Of a DNA stretch of 64,000 bases, positions 25,925-35,500 are shown one piece after another; position 1 is the stretch's first letter; each line of letters starts with the position of its first letter. Origin of the DNA: Arthrobacter sp. PvP023 (GTDB lineage Bacteria; Actinomycetota; Actinomycetes; Actinomycetales; Micrococcaceae); NCBI RefSeq assembly GCF_017832975.1, contig NZ_JAFIBI010000001.1, forward strand, positions 4,526,001-4,590,000, read 5' to 3'. The position numbers and the translations under genes are program-made. The notes under the pieces are model-generated. The model was not told the DNA's origin and searched no databases. It saw only the letters and a list, made by a program, of their open reading frames with translations.

Positions 25925-25965
25925 GGCTCTACCTCCGGGGTATGCGTGGATGTGATGAGATCAAG

Positions 25966-26009
25966 GCCTGCTGCGCCCTGTGCCCGACGGGACCTGGGGC
26001 GCAGCAGGC
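25966..26009 (-). other. Intercistronic RNA hairpin after the sugar-binding-protein gene
   Basis: A perfect 13-bp stem (GCCTGCTGCGCCC at 25966-25978 with its complement at 25997-26009) with an 18-base loop starts about 10 bp after the stop of the binding-protein gene and before the first permease gene. No T-run follows, so it is more likely an mRNA-stabilising or partial-attenuation element than a terminator. Confidence 0.75.
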
Positions 26010-26018
26010 AAGGAGGAT

Positions 26019-27359
26019 CTAGCTCTTGGGCCAGCTGCTCTCAATACTGTCGGCAACTTCCTTGGAAGGCGTCCCGTTGATCCACGCGACGATGCCCTTC
26101 CAGAACGAGTTGGAACCAACGGCGCCGGGCATCAGGTCCGACCCATCAAAGCGGAAGACGGTTTCTTTGCTCTGCAGCAGGTTGATAGAGAGCTTGTCCA
26201 GTTCGGACTGCGCGTTGTTTGGATCCAGGCCCTTGTTGGCGCTAATCACACCGCCGAGCTTGACCCGGTCGTTGGCAAACTCCGCGCTTGCCATGTAGGT
26301 CTGGAATGCCTGCACCTCGGGGGTGTCCTTGTAAGCACCCACCATCTCGCCACCACCGGTGATGGTCTGTCCCTTGCTTGCATCAATAGGCGGAGTCATA
26401 AACGCCCAGACGTCTCCTTCGGGAGCAATGACGGTGCCTTCCGGCCAGTTGGAAGCTTGGAAGTTGGCCTGATGGTGCATGGCGCACTGGCCATCAAGTA
26501 CGGGCTGGCCAGCTTGGGCGAAGCCAGTCGTCAAGATGGAGCGCACATCCCCGAAGCCGCCGTTGACCATCTTGTCATCCAGCAGGATTTCACCGGTTTT
26601 GTCCAGAGCTTCAACGATCCTGGGATCATTAAATGGGATCTTGTGGCTGACCCACTGGTCGTAAACCTCCGGACCTTGAGCGCGGAGAACGACATCCTCG
26701 ACCCAGTCCGTTCCTGGCCAGCCGGTGGCTTCACCGGACTCGAAACCTGCGCACCAGGGCTTCATGGCGCCGTCGTCTGCGATCTTCTTGGACAGCTCCA
26801 TCATTTCGTCCCACGTCTTTGGAACGTCCCAGCCCTTGTCCTTGAAAGTCTTAGGTGCATACCAGACGTAGCCCTTGACGTTGGCCAGCATGGGTGCGGT
26901 GTAGAAGACGCCGTCAACAGTGCCGTACTTCTTCCAGTCGGCTGACCAGTTCTTATCCACCGCATCAGATACAGCTTTTGGTGCAGGCTTCAGGTTGCCG
27001 GCCCGGGCTTGGTCTGCCATGAGGCCCGGTTGCGGGAAGATGGCGATGTCGGGTGCGTTGCCTGCCTTTGCCCGGACCCCGATCTGGGTCTCGAATTCTT
27101 TGCTGCCTTCATACTTGATCGTCGCGCCTGTGCACTGCTCGAATGCGGCCCACGTTTTTTCGAGGTTGGTTGCTTCAAGGTCCACGATGGTCGAGTAGAC
27201 GGAGATGGTCTTTCCGTCGTGTTTTCCGTAGCTCTCGTATTTGGAGCAATCAGCGCTGGCCGTCTGGCCACCCCCGCTGTTGGACCCGCTGCACGCGGTC
27301 AGGGCTAATGCCAGGATTCCGGTCGCTGCCACGGGCAGCAGATACTTGCGGTTCTTCAT
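26019..27359 (-). CDS. Alpha-glucoside-type ABC transporter substrate-binding lipoprotein
   Basis: A 446-residue extracellular sugar-binding lipoprotein. A signal sequence ends in the lipobox LTAC (lipidated Cys23); the mature part is a family-1 solute-binding protein with segments such as TISVYSTIVDLEATNLEKTW and DIAIFPQPGLMADQARAG seen in AglE-like proteins. Likely ligands are alpha-glucosides such as maltose, trehalose or sucrose; this is inference from family. GAGGAG precedes ATG 27359, deciding against a longer frame. The gene heads the operon and has a LacI-type operator upstream. Confidence 0.9.
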   Translation of the reverse strand: MKNRKYLLPVAATGILALALTACSGSNSGGGQTASADCSKYESYGKHDGKTISVYSTIVDLEATNLEKTWAAFEQCTGATIKYEGSKEFETQIGVRAKAGNAPDIAIFPQPGLMADQARAGNLKPAPKAVSDAVDKNWSADWKKYGTVDGVFYTAPMLANVKGYVWYAPKTFKDKGWDVPKTWDEMMELSKKIADDGAMKPWCAGFESGEATGWPGTDWVEDVVLRAQGPEVYDQWVSHKIPFNDPRIVEALDKTGEILLDDKMVNGGFGDVRSILTTGFAQAGQPVLDGQCAMHHQANFQASNWPEGTVIAPEGDVWAFMTPPIDASKGQTITGGGEMVGAYKDTPEVQAFQTYMASAEFANDRVKLGGVISANKGLDPNNAQSELDKLSINLLQSKETVFRFDGSDLMPGAVGSNSFWKGIVAWINGTPSKEVADSIESSWPKS

Positions 27360-27410
27360 TCTTGTGACTCCTCGCTGAGTTACAGAGGTGCGATTGACGT
27401 GGTGCCCATC

Positions 27411-27449
27411 ACAATAAGCAACCCGACCGACAAAATGCAAGCGTTTACA
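27411..27449 (-). promoter_or_regulatory. LacI-type operator and promoter of the sugar importer
   Basis: TGTAAACGCTTGCA (minus strand, 27449-27436) is a near-palindrome with a central CG, the classic LacI-family operator form. Its right half provides a -35-like TTGCAT (27440-27435), and 18 bases further is TATTGT (27416-27411), a fair -10. The site is 77 bp upstream of the binding-protein start; repressor binding would block the -35. Confidence 0.7.
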
Positions 27450-27487
27450 CCGTCCGTGTCCGAAAGGTGATCTGAACAAATGTCAGG

Positions 27488-28099
27488 CTAGCGGACGCGT
27501 TCCGCCCGGCCGAAGCGGGAACGGGCGCCGGAGCCGATGTGGATAAGCACAGGGATGCGCTTGCCCACGACGGCATCCAGTGCCTGCACGAGGGCCGAGA
27601 CATCAGCTGCGAGGAGGTGCGGGGCCACACCCTGGCGGGGCTGCAGACGAATCTTCAGCGCTGGCTCGCCGCGGATCTCGTAGGTGGCCACAGTAGCGCC
27701 GGCCAGGTCCTGCCGCCCGGCCAAGGCCGCGCGCAGGGCCTGCTCGGCGACGCCGCCGCCGATCCGCACGTTGCCGGGGAAATCCTCGGCGTCGTCCTCG
27801 GCAACGACCAAGTTGGCGCGGCCCTTGCCCTGCTGGGCCACCCAGGCGACCATCAAGGCAATCACCACTGCCAGCACCAGCGCGATCACGGCCCATAGCC
27901 AGCTTTCCTCGCGGCCGGGGATGCCTGTTCGCTGGAGGAGCTGGCTCATACCGCTCCACACCCCGGCGGACCACTGCTGCCACCACGAAGCCACCGCCGG
28001 AACGGTGGCCAGCAGGACCAGCAGCAGCCCGATGATCAACAGCTTCACACCCAGGATTCCGATCAGGATCCTGTTCAGGGTTCGGGGGGTGTTGTTCAT
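27488..28099 (-). CDS. Alkaline shock response membrane anchor protein (AmaP-like)
   Basis: A 203-residue protein with two N-terminal membrane spans (LLIIGLLLVLLATVPAVASW and a second around LWAVIALVLAVVIALMVAWV) and a cytoplasmic alpha/beta domain related to the Asp23 fold. In firmicutes AmaP-type proteins anchor Asp23 to the membrane. It is the last gene of a five-gene cluster and overlaps the preceding gene by 4 bp. The assignment rests on topology and cluster context. Confidence 0.78.
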   Translation of the reverse strand: MNNTPRTLNRILIGILGVKLLIIGLLLVLLATVPAVASWWQQWSAGVWSGMSQLLQRTGIPGREESWLWAVIALVLAVVIALMVAWVAQQGKGRANLVVAEDDAEDFPGNVRIGGGVAEQALRAALAGRQDLAGATVATYEIRGEPALKIRLQPRQGVAPHLLAADVSALVQALDAVVGKRIPVLIHIGSGARSRFGRAERVR

Positions 28100-28773
28100 G
28101 CCCCGATCACCCCTGACGTGGCCACGTTGACCCGCACTTCCGGCATCGGTTCAAGAGCCATTTCCCGCAGCTCCTCGAGCACGGCGGCCAGCACGGCGTT
28201 CTCGCTGACCTGAACCCCCGAGGTGGGCCGCACGTTGACAGTCACCTGGCGCTGCGACACCACCACCATCACCTGTTCCTGCGTGACGTTCGCGGCCAGC
28301 CGCGCACGGCGGGCCAGCGCGGAGGCGATGACTTCGTCGTCCACCACCACTCCGGCCCGGGGGTCCGGAAGCAAATGCCGCGCACGGCGGCCGGGCAGGA
28401 CGGCGTTGAGCAGGAAGAACAGCCCCGCCATGGCCGTCACCGCTCCGATGACACCGAGCAGCAGCGGCGGCATGCCCTGGGGAAGCGCAATAAGTCGTTC
28501 CGCGGCGGTCTGCGGATCGATGAGCCACGGCGGCTGCCCGACTGCGCGCACCGCGGCTTCAAGGAGCCCGTAACCGCACAGCACGACCACCAGGACCGCG
28601 GCGATCCCTGACACTGCGGCACGCGAGGAACGCGTTTCGCGGTCGAGGATCCGGCGCATACCGGCGCCCCGGGGATCCGGTTCTCCGGCAGCTGAGACGC
28701 CGGAGCTCCTGCCGGAGGCACCATTTCCCGCTGCATGGCTGCCCTTTGAGCGGACGTCGGTGGCGTTGTTCAC
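28096..28773 (-). CDS. DUF6286-like Asp23-associated membrane protein
   Basis: A 225-residue protein with a polar N-terminal tail (about 45 residues), two membrane spans (SGIAAVLVVVLCGYGLLEAA and LLGVIGAVTAMAGLFFLLNA), then a soluble C-terminal domain (VVDDEVIASALARRARLAAN, VNVRPTSGVQVSENAV) with an Asp23-like pattern. It matches the membrane protein usually found in actinobacterial Asp23 clusters. It overlaps both neighbours by 4 bp, so the cluster is translationally coupled. Confidence 0.75.
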   Translation of the reverse strand: MNNATDVRSKGSHAAGNGASGRSSGVSAAGEPDPRGAGMRRILDRETRSSRAAVSGIAAVLVVVLCGYGLLEAAVRAVGQPPWLIDPQTAAERLIALPQGMPPLLLGVIGAVTAMAGLFFLLNAVLPGRRARHLLPDPRAGVVVDDEVIASALARRARLAANVTQEQVMVVVSQRQVTVNVRPTSGVQVSENAVLAAVLEELREMALEPMPEVRVNVATSGVIGA

Positions 28774-29153
28774 TGGACCCTTCCCCCTTCGCTGATGGCG
28801 GCGCCGCTGATCCGGATGTCCACGCGGCTCAGCTGCGCCCCGCTGAGTTCCCCAACGCGGTGCAGGATCACTGGCCTGGCCGCGATGGCACGCTCCCGGA
28901 TGGAACCGCCGAAAGCGGCCACGCGGCCGGGGTCGCGCAGCACGGTGGTCAGCGGCGGGATCCTGATGGGCAGGACGAGTGACAGAGCCAGCAAGCCGTC
29001 GTCGTCGGACCAGTCAGCCCGGACGTCGTGCGCCGGGACGCCCAGCGCTTCAGCGGCGGCTGCCCGTGCAAGGCTGGTGAGCGCCTGCGTACTGATGCGG
29101 TTGTGCCCGGCCATCACGGAGCCACCGGCCACGGTTCCGGCCGTGCTGCTCAT
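28770..29153 (-). CDS. Hypothetical protein of the Asp23 cluster
   Basis: A 127-residue soluble protein without membrane spans. The sequence RISTQALTSLARAAAAEALG, then a short beta-strand region (GLLALSLVLPIRI) and a C-terminal LSRVDIRISGA, resembles a diverged Asp23/Gls24 fold, in which the N-terminal helix and three-stranded sheet are conserved. The precise role is unknown; 4-bp overlaps on both sides tie it to the envelope-stress operon. Confidence 0.7.
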   Translation of the reverse strand: MSSTAGTVAGGSVMAGHNRISTQALTSLARAAAAEALGVPAHDVRADWSDDDGLLALSLVLPIRIPPLTTVLRDPGRVAAFGGSIRERAIAARPVILHRVGELSGAQLSRVDIRISGAAISEGGRVQ

Positions 29154-29341
29154 GAGGAGGAGCGCCGGCCCGTGATGGCATCGAACACGCTGCGCAGGTC
29201 AAGTTTCCCTTCCGCGGCCCGGCCAAGGAGGGCGCCGATCCCCATGAATAGCAGCGAGACCAGGAAGCCCCAGACGCCGAACTGGAAAGACATAAAGGCC
29301 ACGAAGGCCCCCACTGCTATTCCCACCACGGTCAGGTTCAC
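29150..29341 (-). CDS. DUF2273-type small membrane protein
   Basis: A 63-residue protein with two membrane spans (VVGIAVGAFVAFMSFQFGVW and LVSLLFMGIGALLG) and a short basic cytoplasmic tail ending GRRSSS. It fits DUF2273, small proteins consistently found beside Asp23 genes. It overlaps the genes on both sides by 4 bp. Confidence 0.8.
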   Translation of the reverse strand: MNLTVVGIAVGAFVAFMSFQFGVWGFLVSLLFMGIGALLGRAAEGKLDLRSVFDAITGRRSSS

Positions 29342-29799
29342 TGGATGGCCTCCCTCTCAGTCCGGGCTTCCACGGGCAGGCCGGGCTTTGCCGGCCCTGC
29401 TACGTAGACGTCATTGATCTCCACGTTGACCTCGATGACCTGCAGGCCGACGAGCTCTTCCACCGCGGCATAGACGGCGGCTCGCACCTGGTCCGCCAGG
29501 GAATGCAGCGGCGTCCCGTAGACGGCCACGAGGTTGATGTCCACTGCCACCTGCGTCTCGCCGACCTCCGCGTGGACACCGGCGGCGTGGTCGGAGCTGC
29601 CGACGGCGTCCCGGATGGCCCCCAGGGCGCGGGACGGACCGGTGCCCAGCGAATAGACCCCCGGAACGGCCCGGGCGGCGATGCCTGCGACCTTGGCTAC
29701 TGCCGTTTCGGAAATGACGGTGCGTCCGGTACCGGCCGGCAGGGCAACGGCTGGATCAGCGTGGGCCCCCGGCGCGGGATGTGGGTTCTGGTATTCCAT
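29338..29799 (-). CDS. Asp23/Gls24-family envelope stress response protein
   Basis: A 153-residue Asp23-family protein. The signature is TVISETAVAKVAGIAARAVP, then GVYSL, followed by GETQVAVDINLVAVYGTPLH and QVIEVNVEINDVYV at the C-terminus. Family members are abundant cytoplasmic proteins tethered at the membrane and are linked to cell-envelope stress. It is the first gene of the cluster; AAGGGGAG precedes the ATG. The short N-terminal extension is Pro/Ala rich. Confidence 0.9.
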   Translation of the reverse strand: MEYQNPHPAPGAHADPAVALPAGTGRTVISETAVAKVAGIAARAVPGVYSLGTGPSRALGAIRDAVGSSDHAAGVHAEVGETQVAVDINLVAVYGTPLHSLADQVRAAVYAAVEELVGLQVIEVNVEINDVYVAGPAKPGLPVEARTEREAIQ

Positions 29800-29887
29800 C
29801 AGGCACTCCCCTTCTCTTGAACACCACCCTATCCCTTGGCCGTGACAAGCGGCCGGACGCGAGTGAAAATCGCCAAGCCGAACCCGG

Positions 29888-30337
29888 CTATTTGCAGTTG
29901 GCGGCGAGCCAGGCGGTAACCGGGGCCATGGCGGCGTCGAACTTTCCGCTGGAGTACACGGTCTGGTCGCTCAGCCCGGCGACGGCCACCGTATTGAGGT
30001 TGGCGAAATCGGCCTTGAGCTCGTCCGGGACGCGTTCAGCGGTTTCGCTGAGCTCCGCTTTGAGCTGCTCCAGTTCCGCGGTTTTGCCCTGTGCGGCCGA
30101 GAGCGGGAACAGCGATGCGCCGGTGGCCTGCTGGGAAATGGTGGTGCATGCCTCCGCTGCGGAGGGAAAGTCCCCGTACGGCCCGGAGCTTTTGCTGGGG
30201 CTCGGCGTCGCGGTTGCCGCGGAGGTTTCGGGAGCGGACGACGACGGCGCGCCGCCGGCTTCCGGCGCGGAGCATGCGGTGAGTGCCAGTGCGGCGAAGA
30301 GGGCTGCTGCGGTCAGAGGGCGTGCAAGGTTTTTCAA
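29888..30337 (-). CDS. Small secreted lipoprotein of unknown function
   Basis: A 149-residue protein with a signal peptide ending in lipobox LTAC (lipidated Cys22), a Ser/Ala/Pro-rich spacer (about 25-50), and a helical domain with one Cys (EACTTISQQATG) and a C-terminal Cys (WLAANCK) that could form a disulfide. I do not recognise a family. It stands between the Asp23 operon and the levansucrase gene on the same strand. Confidence 0.75.
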   Translation of the reverse strand: MKNLARPLTAAALFAALALTACSAPEAGGAPSSSAPETSAATATPSPSKSSGPYGDFPSAAEACTTISQQATGASLFPLSAAQGKTAELEQLKAELSETAERVPDELKADFANLNTVAVAGLSDQTVYSSGKFDAAMAPVTAWLAANCK

Positions 30338-30514
30338 AGGTCACTTTTCTGGTCGAGATTGCGCCGCCCGATGCCGTTGAGGCTTCGAGCGGCAATGGCG
30401 TTCTGTCCCCGGCGTGCGAGTCTAGCCCGGATGGCTCCCGGGATCCCAAGCGGCCGGTGCGGCGCCCTCCTTCGAAGGCGGCCGGGCGTCCGCATTTTGT
30501 CCGTATATATAGGT

Positions 30515-30561
30515 ATAAAAAACCGCAGGGACGCCCGGATGAGATCCGGACGTCCCTGCGG
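30515..30561 (-). terminator. Strong intrinsic terminator of the levansucrase gene
   Basis: On the minus strand an 18-bp stem (30561-30544 with 30540-30523, one G-U pair) closes on a three-base loop and is followed directly by TTTTTT (30522-30517). It starts 33 bp after the stop of the GH68 gene and marks the end of the fructan locus transcripts. Confidence 0.93.
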
Positions 30562-30593
30562 CTGCGGCGGGGGGTTGAGTTCCCCGCTGCGGA

Positions 30594-32189
30594 TTACTTG
30601 TAGAGGCCCTCGCCGCCGACCTTGAGGTTGGTGGGCAGGTAGCCGAACGGACCGAGGCCGTTCTTGCCGAAGGTGCGGTCAACCTGGGACACGCCGTCAC
30701 GGAAGTTGATCTTCACGGTGGGCGAGAGTGAGCCGCCGCGGACGCCGTTCACGTTGTCAATGAAGGACTGCACCAGGCCGCCCGGCTGCACGTAGTGCGA
30801 GTAGGCCTGGAACTGGCGGCCGTTCTGGTTCGGGGTGGGTGCCTCCGGGGACTCGGACGGAAGGTTCAGGTCCGTCGGCGAGCCCAGGGCCAGGCCGCTG
30901 TTGTTCATCGGCTGGTAGTCCGAACGGACACCGTCGCCCACGAAGCCGTAGACGCCGTCGGGGCCGCGCATGCCGGCCGCGTAGGTGAACTGGTGGCTGA
31001 TGGTGAACAGGTAGTACTTGTTCTTGCCGCCTTCATTCTGGATGAAGATCTGCGGACGTTCGGTCTGGTCGTTGACGCAGTTGGCCGAAAGGATCGGCGG
31101 CAGGAAGGACCACTTGGTCAGATCCTTGTTGTCCGCCACTGCCAGCCCCACGTTGGCGGTCTGGTAGTAGGCGCCGCTGCTGTTGACCTCGTTGACGCTT
31201 TCCGCGTTCGGGTCGCCGGCCTTGTAGCCAAGGTCCTCGGGCTTGCACTCGTATTCGCCGCGGGTGCCGCCGGTGTTGCCTTCGAAGACCATGAAGGTCT
31301 TGCCCGGGTGGGCGGGGTCGGCGAACGTGTACGGGTCGCGGAAGGCGAAGCCCGGGTTCTGGGCCTTGTTCTGGTACATCTTGCCGTCCGGCTCCAGCAG
31401 CTTGGTGTGCTTGAAGCCGTCGAACGTGACACCGTTCTGGTCGGCGTGGATCTTGCCCAGCGCCTTGGCAATGGCCGCGTCAGGGGCGATGCCGCCGCCG
31501 CCTGCGTTGCGTTCGGCAACGTCGTAGAACGTGGTGGCCGTGTAGAACACATTGACCTGGTTGCCCTGCATCAGGCGGGTGGAACCGGACCACTCGGTGT
31601 TGCCGATGGAAGCCCCGTCAGCGAAGACGTGTCCGCCGTAGTTCCACTTATCCTTGGCCGGGTCGGCGTTGGTCTTGCGGAAGAAGTATCCGATCCGGGC
31701 GTTCCAGTGGCGCTGGTCGAAGCCGTAGCCGGCGTGGCGGTCGGCAACCAGGGAGAAGATGACGTCCCAGCCCTTGTAGCTGATCTGATTGGCGTTTTCG
31801 TCGGTCAGGGACCACGTGTCCCAGACCCAGACGTCGTCGTTCATCGCGGGGAAATCCTCGGGGATTTCCGGCATGGTGACGTCCGGGCTCATCGAGTTCT
31901 GGCCGGGAGCCACGGTGGAGTCGCTCTGTGCCATGATCTGCTTGGCATCGGCGCGGGTCCACTTGGAGGTGAAGTCCGCCGCCGGATCGTAGGCCTTCTG
32001 GCTGTGATCGGTGGGCAGCGGGAAGCCGGGGGTGGGTGCCGGCATCTGCTGGGTGGCGGGCGGGTCCGAGGGTTCGTTGGCCTGGGCCGACGGAACGGCA
32101 AGGAAGGCCGAAGCCGCCACGGCCGTTGCCAGTGCTGCGGCGGCGGGACGCCACCGCAGCATCCGGTGGGTATTGGGGTGCTTGTGCAT
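30594..32189 (-). CDS. Secreted levansucrase (glycoside hydrolase family 68)
   Basis: A 531-residue GH68 fructosyltransferase that splits sucrose and transfers fructose to a growing beta-2,6-fructan (levan) outside the cell. A signal peptide ends near AQA at residue 37. Catalytic landmarks are the nucleophile Asp124 in VWDTWSL, the transition-state stabiliser in FRDPYTF, and the acid/base Glu in QTERPQIF. SDWSGSTRLM-like (TEWSGSTRLM) and KYYLFTISHQ segments are also family-typical. It is the last gene of the fructan locus, with a LacI-type site about 260 bp upstream and an excellent terminator behind. An inulosucrase product cannot be excluded from sequence alone. Confidence 0.93.
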   Translation of the reverse strand: MHKHPNTHRMLRWRPAAAALATAVAASAFLAVPSAQANEPSDPPATQQMPAPTPGFPLPTDHSQKAYDPAADFTSKWTRADAKQIMAQSDSTVAPGQNSMSPDVTMPEIPEDFPAMNDDVWVWDTWSLTDENANQISYKGWDVIFSLVADRHAGYGFDQRHWNARIGYFFRKTNADPAKDKWNYGGHVFADGASIGNTEWSGSTRLMQGNQVNVFYTATTFYDVAERNAGGGGIAPDAAIAKALGKIHADQNGVTFDGFKHTKLLEPDGKMYQNKAQNPGFAFRDPYTFADPAHPGKTFMVFEGNTGGTRGEYECKPEDLGYKAGDPNAESVNEVNSSGAYYQTANVGLAVADNKDLTKWSFLPPILSANCVNDQTERPQIFIQNEGGKNKYYLFTISHQFTYAAGMRGPDGVYGFVGDGVRSDYQPMNNSGLALGSPTDLNLPSESPEAPTPNQNGRQFQAYSHYVQPGGLVQSFIDNVNGVRGGSLSPTVKINFRDGVSQVDRTFGKNGLGPFGYLPTNLKVGGEGLYK

Positions 32190-32587
32190 TTTTGCTCTTC
32201 TCGCGGAGTTGAGACCATTCGTGGAAGACGGGCGTGTGCCCTCATACCCCGAAACTCCGGTTGTCCCGATGACGCGGCAGGCGTCATCGAGGACGCCTTT
32301 GTGTCGAGGGGGACGGGGCTTGGGTAGGGCCCCGGGAGGCGATTCGGAAAGGACTCCTTTCCTGCGCCGGTCTCTACGCTGGCACGTTGAAGCATGCTTA
32401 TCAAGCCGTGTTTCAAGGTGCTAAAAACCGAGTTTCGCTCCAATTGTGCAAGCGCTTACATTGCCCATTGCGCGCGCGTCACACATCTATTTCGCCGAGT
32501 CAAATGTTGCATCTTAAATCAGACTTAGTGTGAAATGTCACCCTGCAGCCACCCGGAATTCACCTTCTGCGACGGATTGGGAGGGGC
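32190..32587. other. 398-bp intergenic region upstream of the levansucrase gene
   Basis: This gap between the large GH32 gene and the levansucrase gene carries no convincing coding frame. It holds a LacI-type operator word at 32447-32460 and an AT-richer stretch (32395-32545) that is the likely promoter region. The levansucrase mRNA would then have a leader of roughly 200 bases. No terminator is apparent after the GH32 stop. Confidence 0.7.
32447..32460. promoter_or_regulatory. LacI-type operator upstream of levansucrase
   Basis: TGCAAGCGCTTACA (minus strand TGTAAGCGCTTGCA) is a near-palindrome with a central CG. It differs by one base from the site upstream of the sugar-importer gene (TGTAAACGCTTGCA), suggesting the same repressor binds both. 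A TTGCAC hexamer within it could be a -35 for the minus strand. Confidence 0.68.
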
Positions 32588-35500
32588 TCATCCCGAGCCT
32601 GTCACCAGCACATCCTGATAGGCTGCCCGGCCGTCGAACACGTTCAGTCCCACCTTGCCGGAGGACAACGAGGCATCATTGACGGCGAGGATTTCGACCC
32701 CGTCGAGCTTCACCGTCAGCCGCTCCCCCGCAGCCGCGGCCTCCAGGCTGTAACTGACGCCGTGGCTCAGCAGCACAGGGACACTGGCCAGGACGCTGGC
32801 GGCGGGATCGAAGACGCCGTCCTGCAGCTTGAAGACCCGTGCCAGCCGCAGGTTCGGGTCCAGGTTGACGTAGTACCCCGTGGCGCCGTCGGCCGAGGCC
32901 CGCAGCAGCACCGAACCCGCCCCGCCGTACCCCCGCTCCGGCACCCGGTCGCTGTTGAGCATGGCCCCCGCGTATGGCCCGCTGCCGAACCGAACGGTCG
33001 CAGCCACCCGGACATCCGAGTACGAGGCGGCGCTCATGGCCGTGGAGTCCTTGTCGAACGTGCCGGCCAGCCCTGCTCCCGTGCTTTCCCAGCGGCCGCC
33101 GGGAACAACGGAGTAGGAATCCAGGTTGTGCCGGGCCGTGCCGCGTCCCTGCGGCAGGACGGCCGACGGCGGCGCCGCGGTAAGGCGGGAAGTGTCAGCC
33201 AGCTGGTGTACTTTGGCGGACACCAGCCGGGCGGTCCCGCCGCTGGTGCTGAAAGACAGGCCGGCAGAGGACGGGTCCGGGAAAACCAGGGAGGTGATGG
33301 CTGCCGTGCCGTCCCCGCCGAAGAGCTCCACGGAGGAGGAGTCCACCAGGGCCCGCAGCTTCACCCGCCGCTCGCTCCCCCCTCCGGCCAGCGTCACTGT
33401 TTCGGAACTCCACGCCGTGCTGGAATTGTCCGCCATGGCACCTGCGAAATACCGGGTGAAGTCTCCCCGGCCGGACTGCCCGCGGTCCACGGTCATGGTG
33501 CCAGTGGCGGATGATCCCGTGCCGGCGGCGTAGCGGAGCAGGGTTTCCTGGGCGGTGCCGGTTGCCGCGCCGCCCGGCGTGCCTTTGCGGAGCCCGAAGG
33601 TGAAGCCCGAGGCACCGCCGGAGGACGGGATGGCCACCTCGGCCTCCAGCTCAAAAGACCGGCCGGAAGCAGCGGCCAGCGGATTGGCCGACGTGGGCGT
33701 GACCGTCACCTCGGACGCCTGCCACGTGGCCGTTCGCAGCGCGGCCAGTTCGGTTACCGGTTCCTGCGCCAGCCGGAGCCCGGCGTCCGGAAGTTCCTTC
33801 AGGCTCAACTGCCTGGGGGCACTCAGCTGCCCGTTCCAGCGGCCGGTGGGCGGACTGAAGGCATAGTCCCAATTGCTCATCCAGCCCAGCATGATCCGCC
33901 GCCCGTCCGGGGCGCCGAAGAAGCTCATGGCCGCGTAGTAGTCGCGGCCGGAGTCGGCCTGCAGCACCTGCTCCGGGCCCGTATCCGCGGTGAAGGATGT
34001 CCCGTTCCATGATCCGGTGACGTATTGCGCCGAGGAGCCGTTGGTGGGCCTGACGGCACCGGTGCTCCACCAGAGCACCCACCGTTTGACGCCGGGCTTG
34101 CCTTCCACCGGCAGCTCGAAGAAGTCCGGACATTCCCAGACCCCGCCGCGGACCCAGTCGCCATAACCGAACGAGCTTGTGAAGGTCCAGTGGACCAGGT
34201 CCGTGGACGTGTGGAAACGCAGGTGGTCGCCGCCGGCCACCACCATGATCCACTTGCCGCTCGCCGCGTCCCACGTGACCTTCGGGTCCCGGAAGTCCCA
34301 GCTGCCGGTAGGGCCGCCCGGGTTTTCCACCACGGGCGCAGCCTGCACGATTGACCAGGTGCGGCCGTGGTCCTTGCTGTAGGCGGCGCGCACGGACTGG
34401 TTGCCGTTGGGGGCATCGTGGTTGAAGCTCGTGTAGAACGCGACGAGACCCTGCCCGCCGTCGAACAGTCCGCTGGAATCGTTGGCGTCCACCACCGCGG
34501 AGCCGGACCATGACTCACCCGCAGCCAGGTGCGGCAGTGCTATGGGCAGCTGCTTCCAGTGCAGCAGGTCGGTACTGACGGCGTGCGCCCAGCGGCCGCG
34601 GTCCTGGTGGAACAGGTGGTATTCGCCGTCGAAATACACCAGGCCGTTGGGGTCCGAACTGTTCCCGGAATTCTGGCTGTAGTGGTACCCGGGCTGGTAG
34701 AGGCCGTTCATGTAGCTGTCAACGTCGTCTGCCCGGACGTTCTGGAAGTAGGCGCCGCCCCCGCTGACCCGCAGCCCGAAGCCGGCGCCTGCCGCCTGCC
34801 CGGCCGGCCCGGCAACGGCCTGGACGCCGTTGATCAGCGCCGCGGCCTGTCCGCCGCGGACGGTGAGCTGGATGCGGTTGAGCTGGCCGGCGGCAAAGCT
34901 GTCCGGCGGTACGGCCCCGCTGGCAAGGACAGTCCCGGTGGTGCGGTCCTTCAGCTGCACCGTTCCTGCTCCGGGGTCCACCCTGAGTTCGGTACCGCCG
35001 GTGCCGTCGGGCGCGCTCCGGACCACGACGGCGGCCGTTGCCGGAGCGGCGACGTCCAGGTCCAGGGAGGCGACGACGTCGGACGCCACCGCCGGGACGA
35101 AACGTGCGGCGTCCGCTCCGGCGGCCAGGCCGTCGGTTGCTCCGCGCAGGCCGCGGACGTCCGGTTCCCAGCTGCCCGAGCCGGTGCGCCAGCCCTGCAG
35201 GGAGGTGTCCAGGCCTTTGAGAATCATGCCCTGGAACACGGTGCTGCCGTTGAAGGCGAGAAGGCCAACATGGCCGGAGCCGTGCGCGGCGTCTGTTGCC
35301 GTGATGGCCGGGGCGTAGCCGTTGGGGTCCAGCAGGTCCGTCTGCCAGTGCACGGCGAGCTGTCCGCCGTCGGCCGTCACCCGCAGCCGGTACACCGCGT
35401 TGACGGTGATGTCCGTCGCGAAGGTGCCCAGGGTGGCGTTGTCCTCGATCCGGTACAGCCGCAGCCGGCCGGCGTTGGCATCCACTTCGGCCGCGTACCC

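Noticed and set aside
30795..32327. Antisense open frame over levansucrase.
   Set aside because: Composition is Val/Gly/His-rich shadow type; the minus strand encodes a complete GH68 enzyme.
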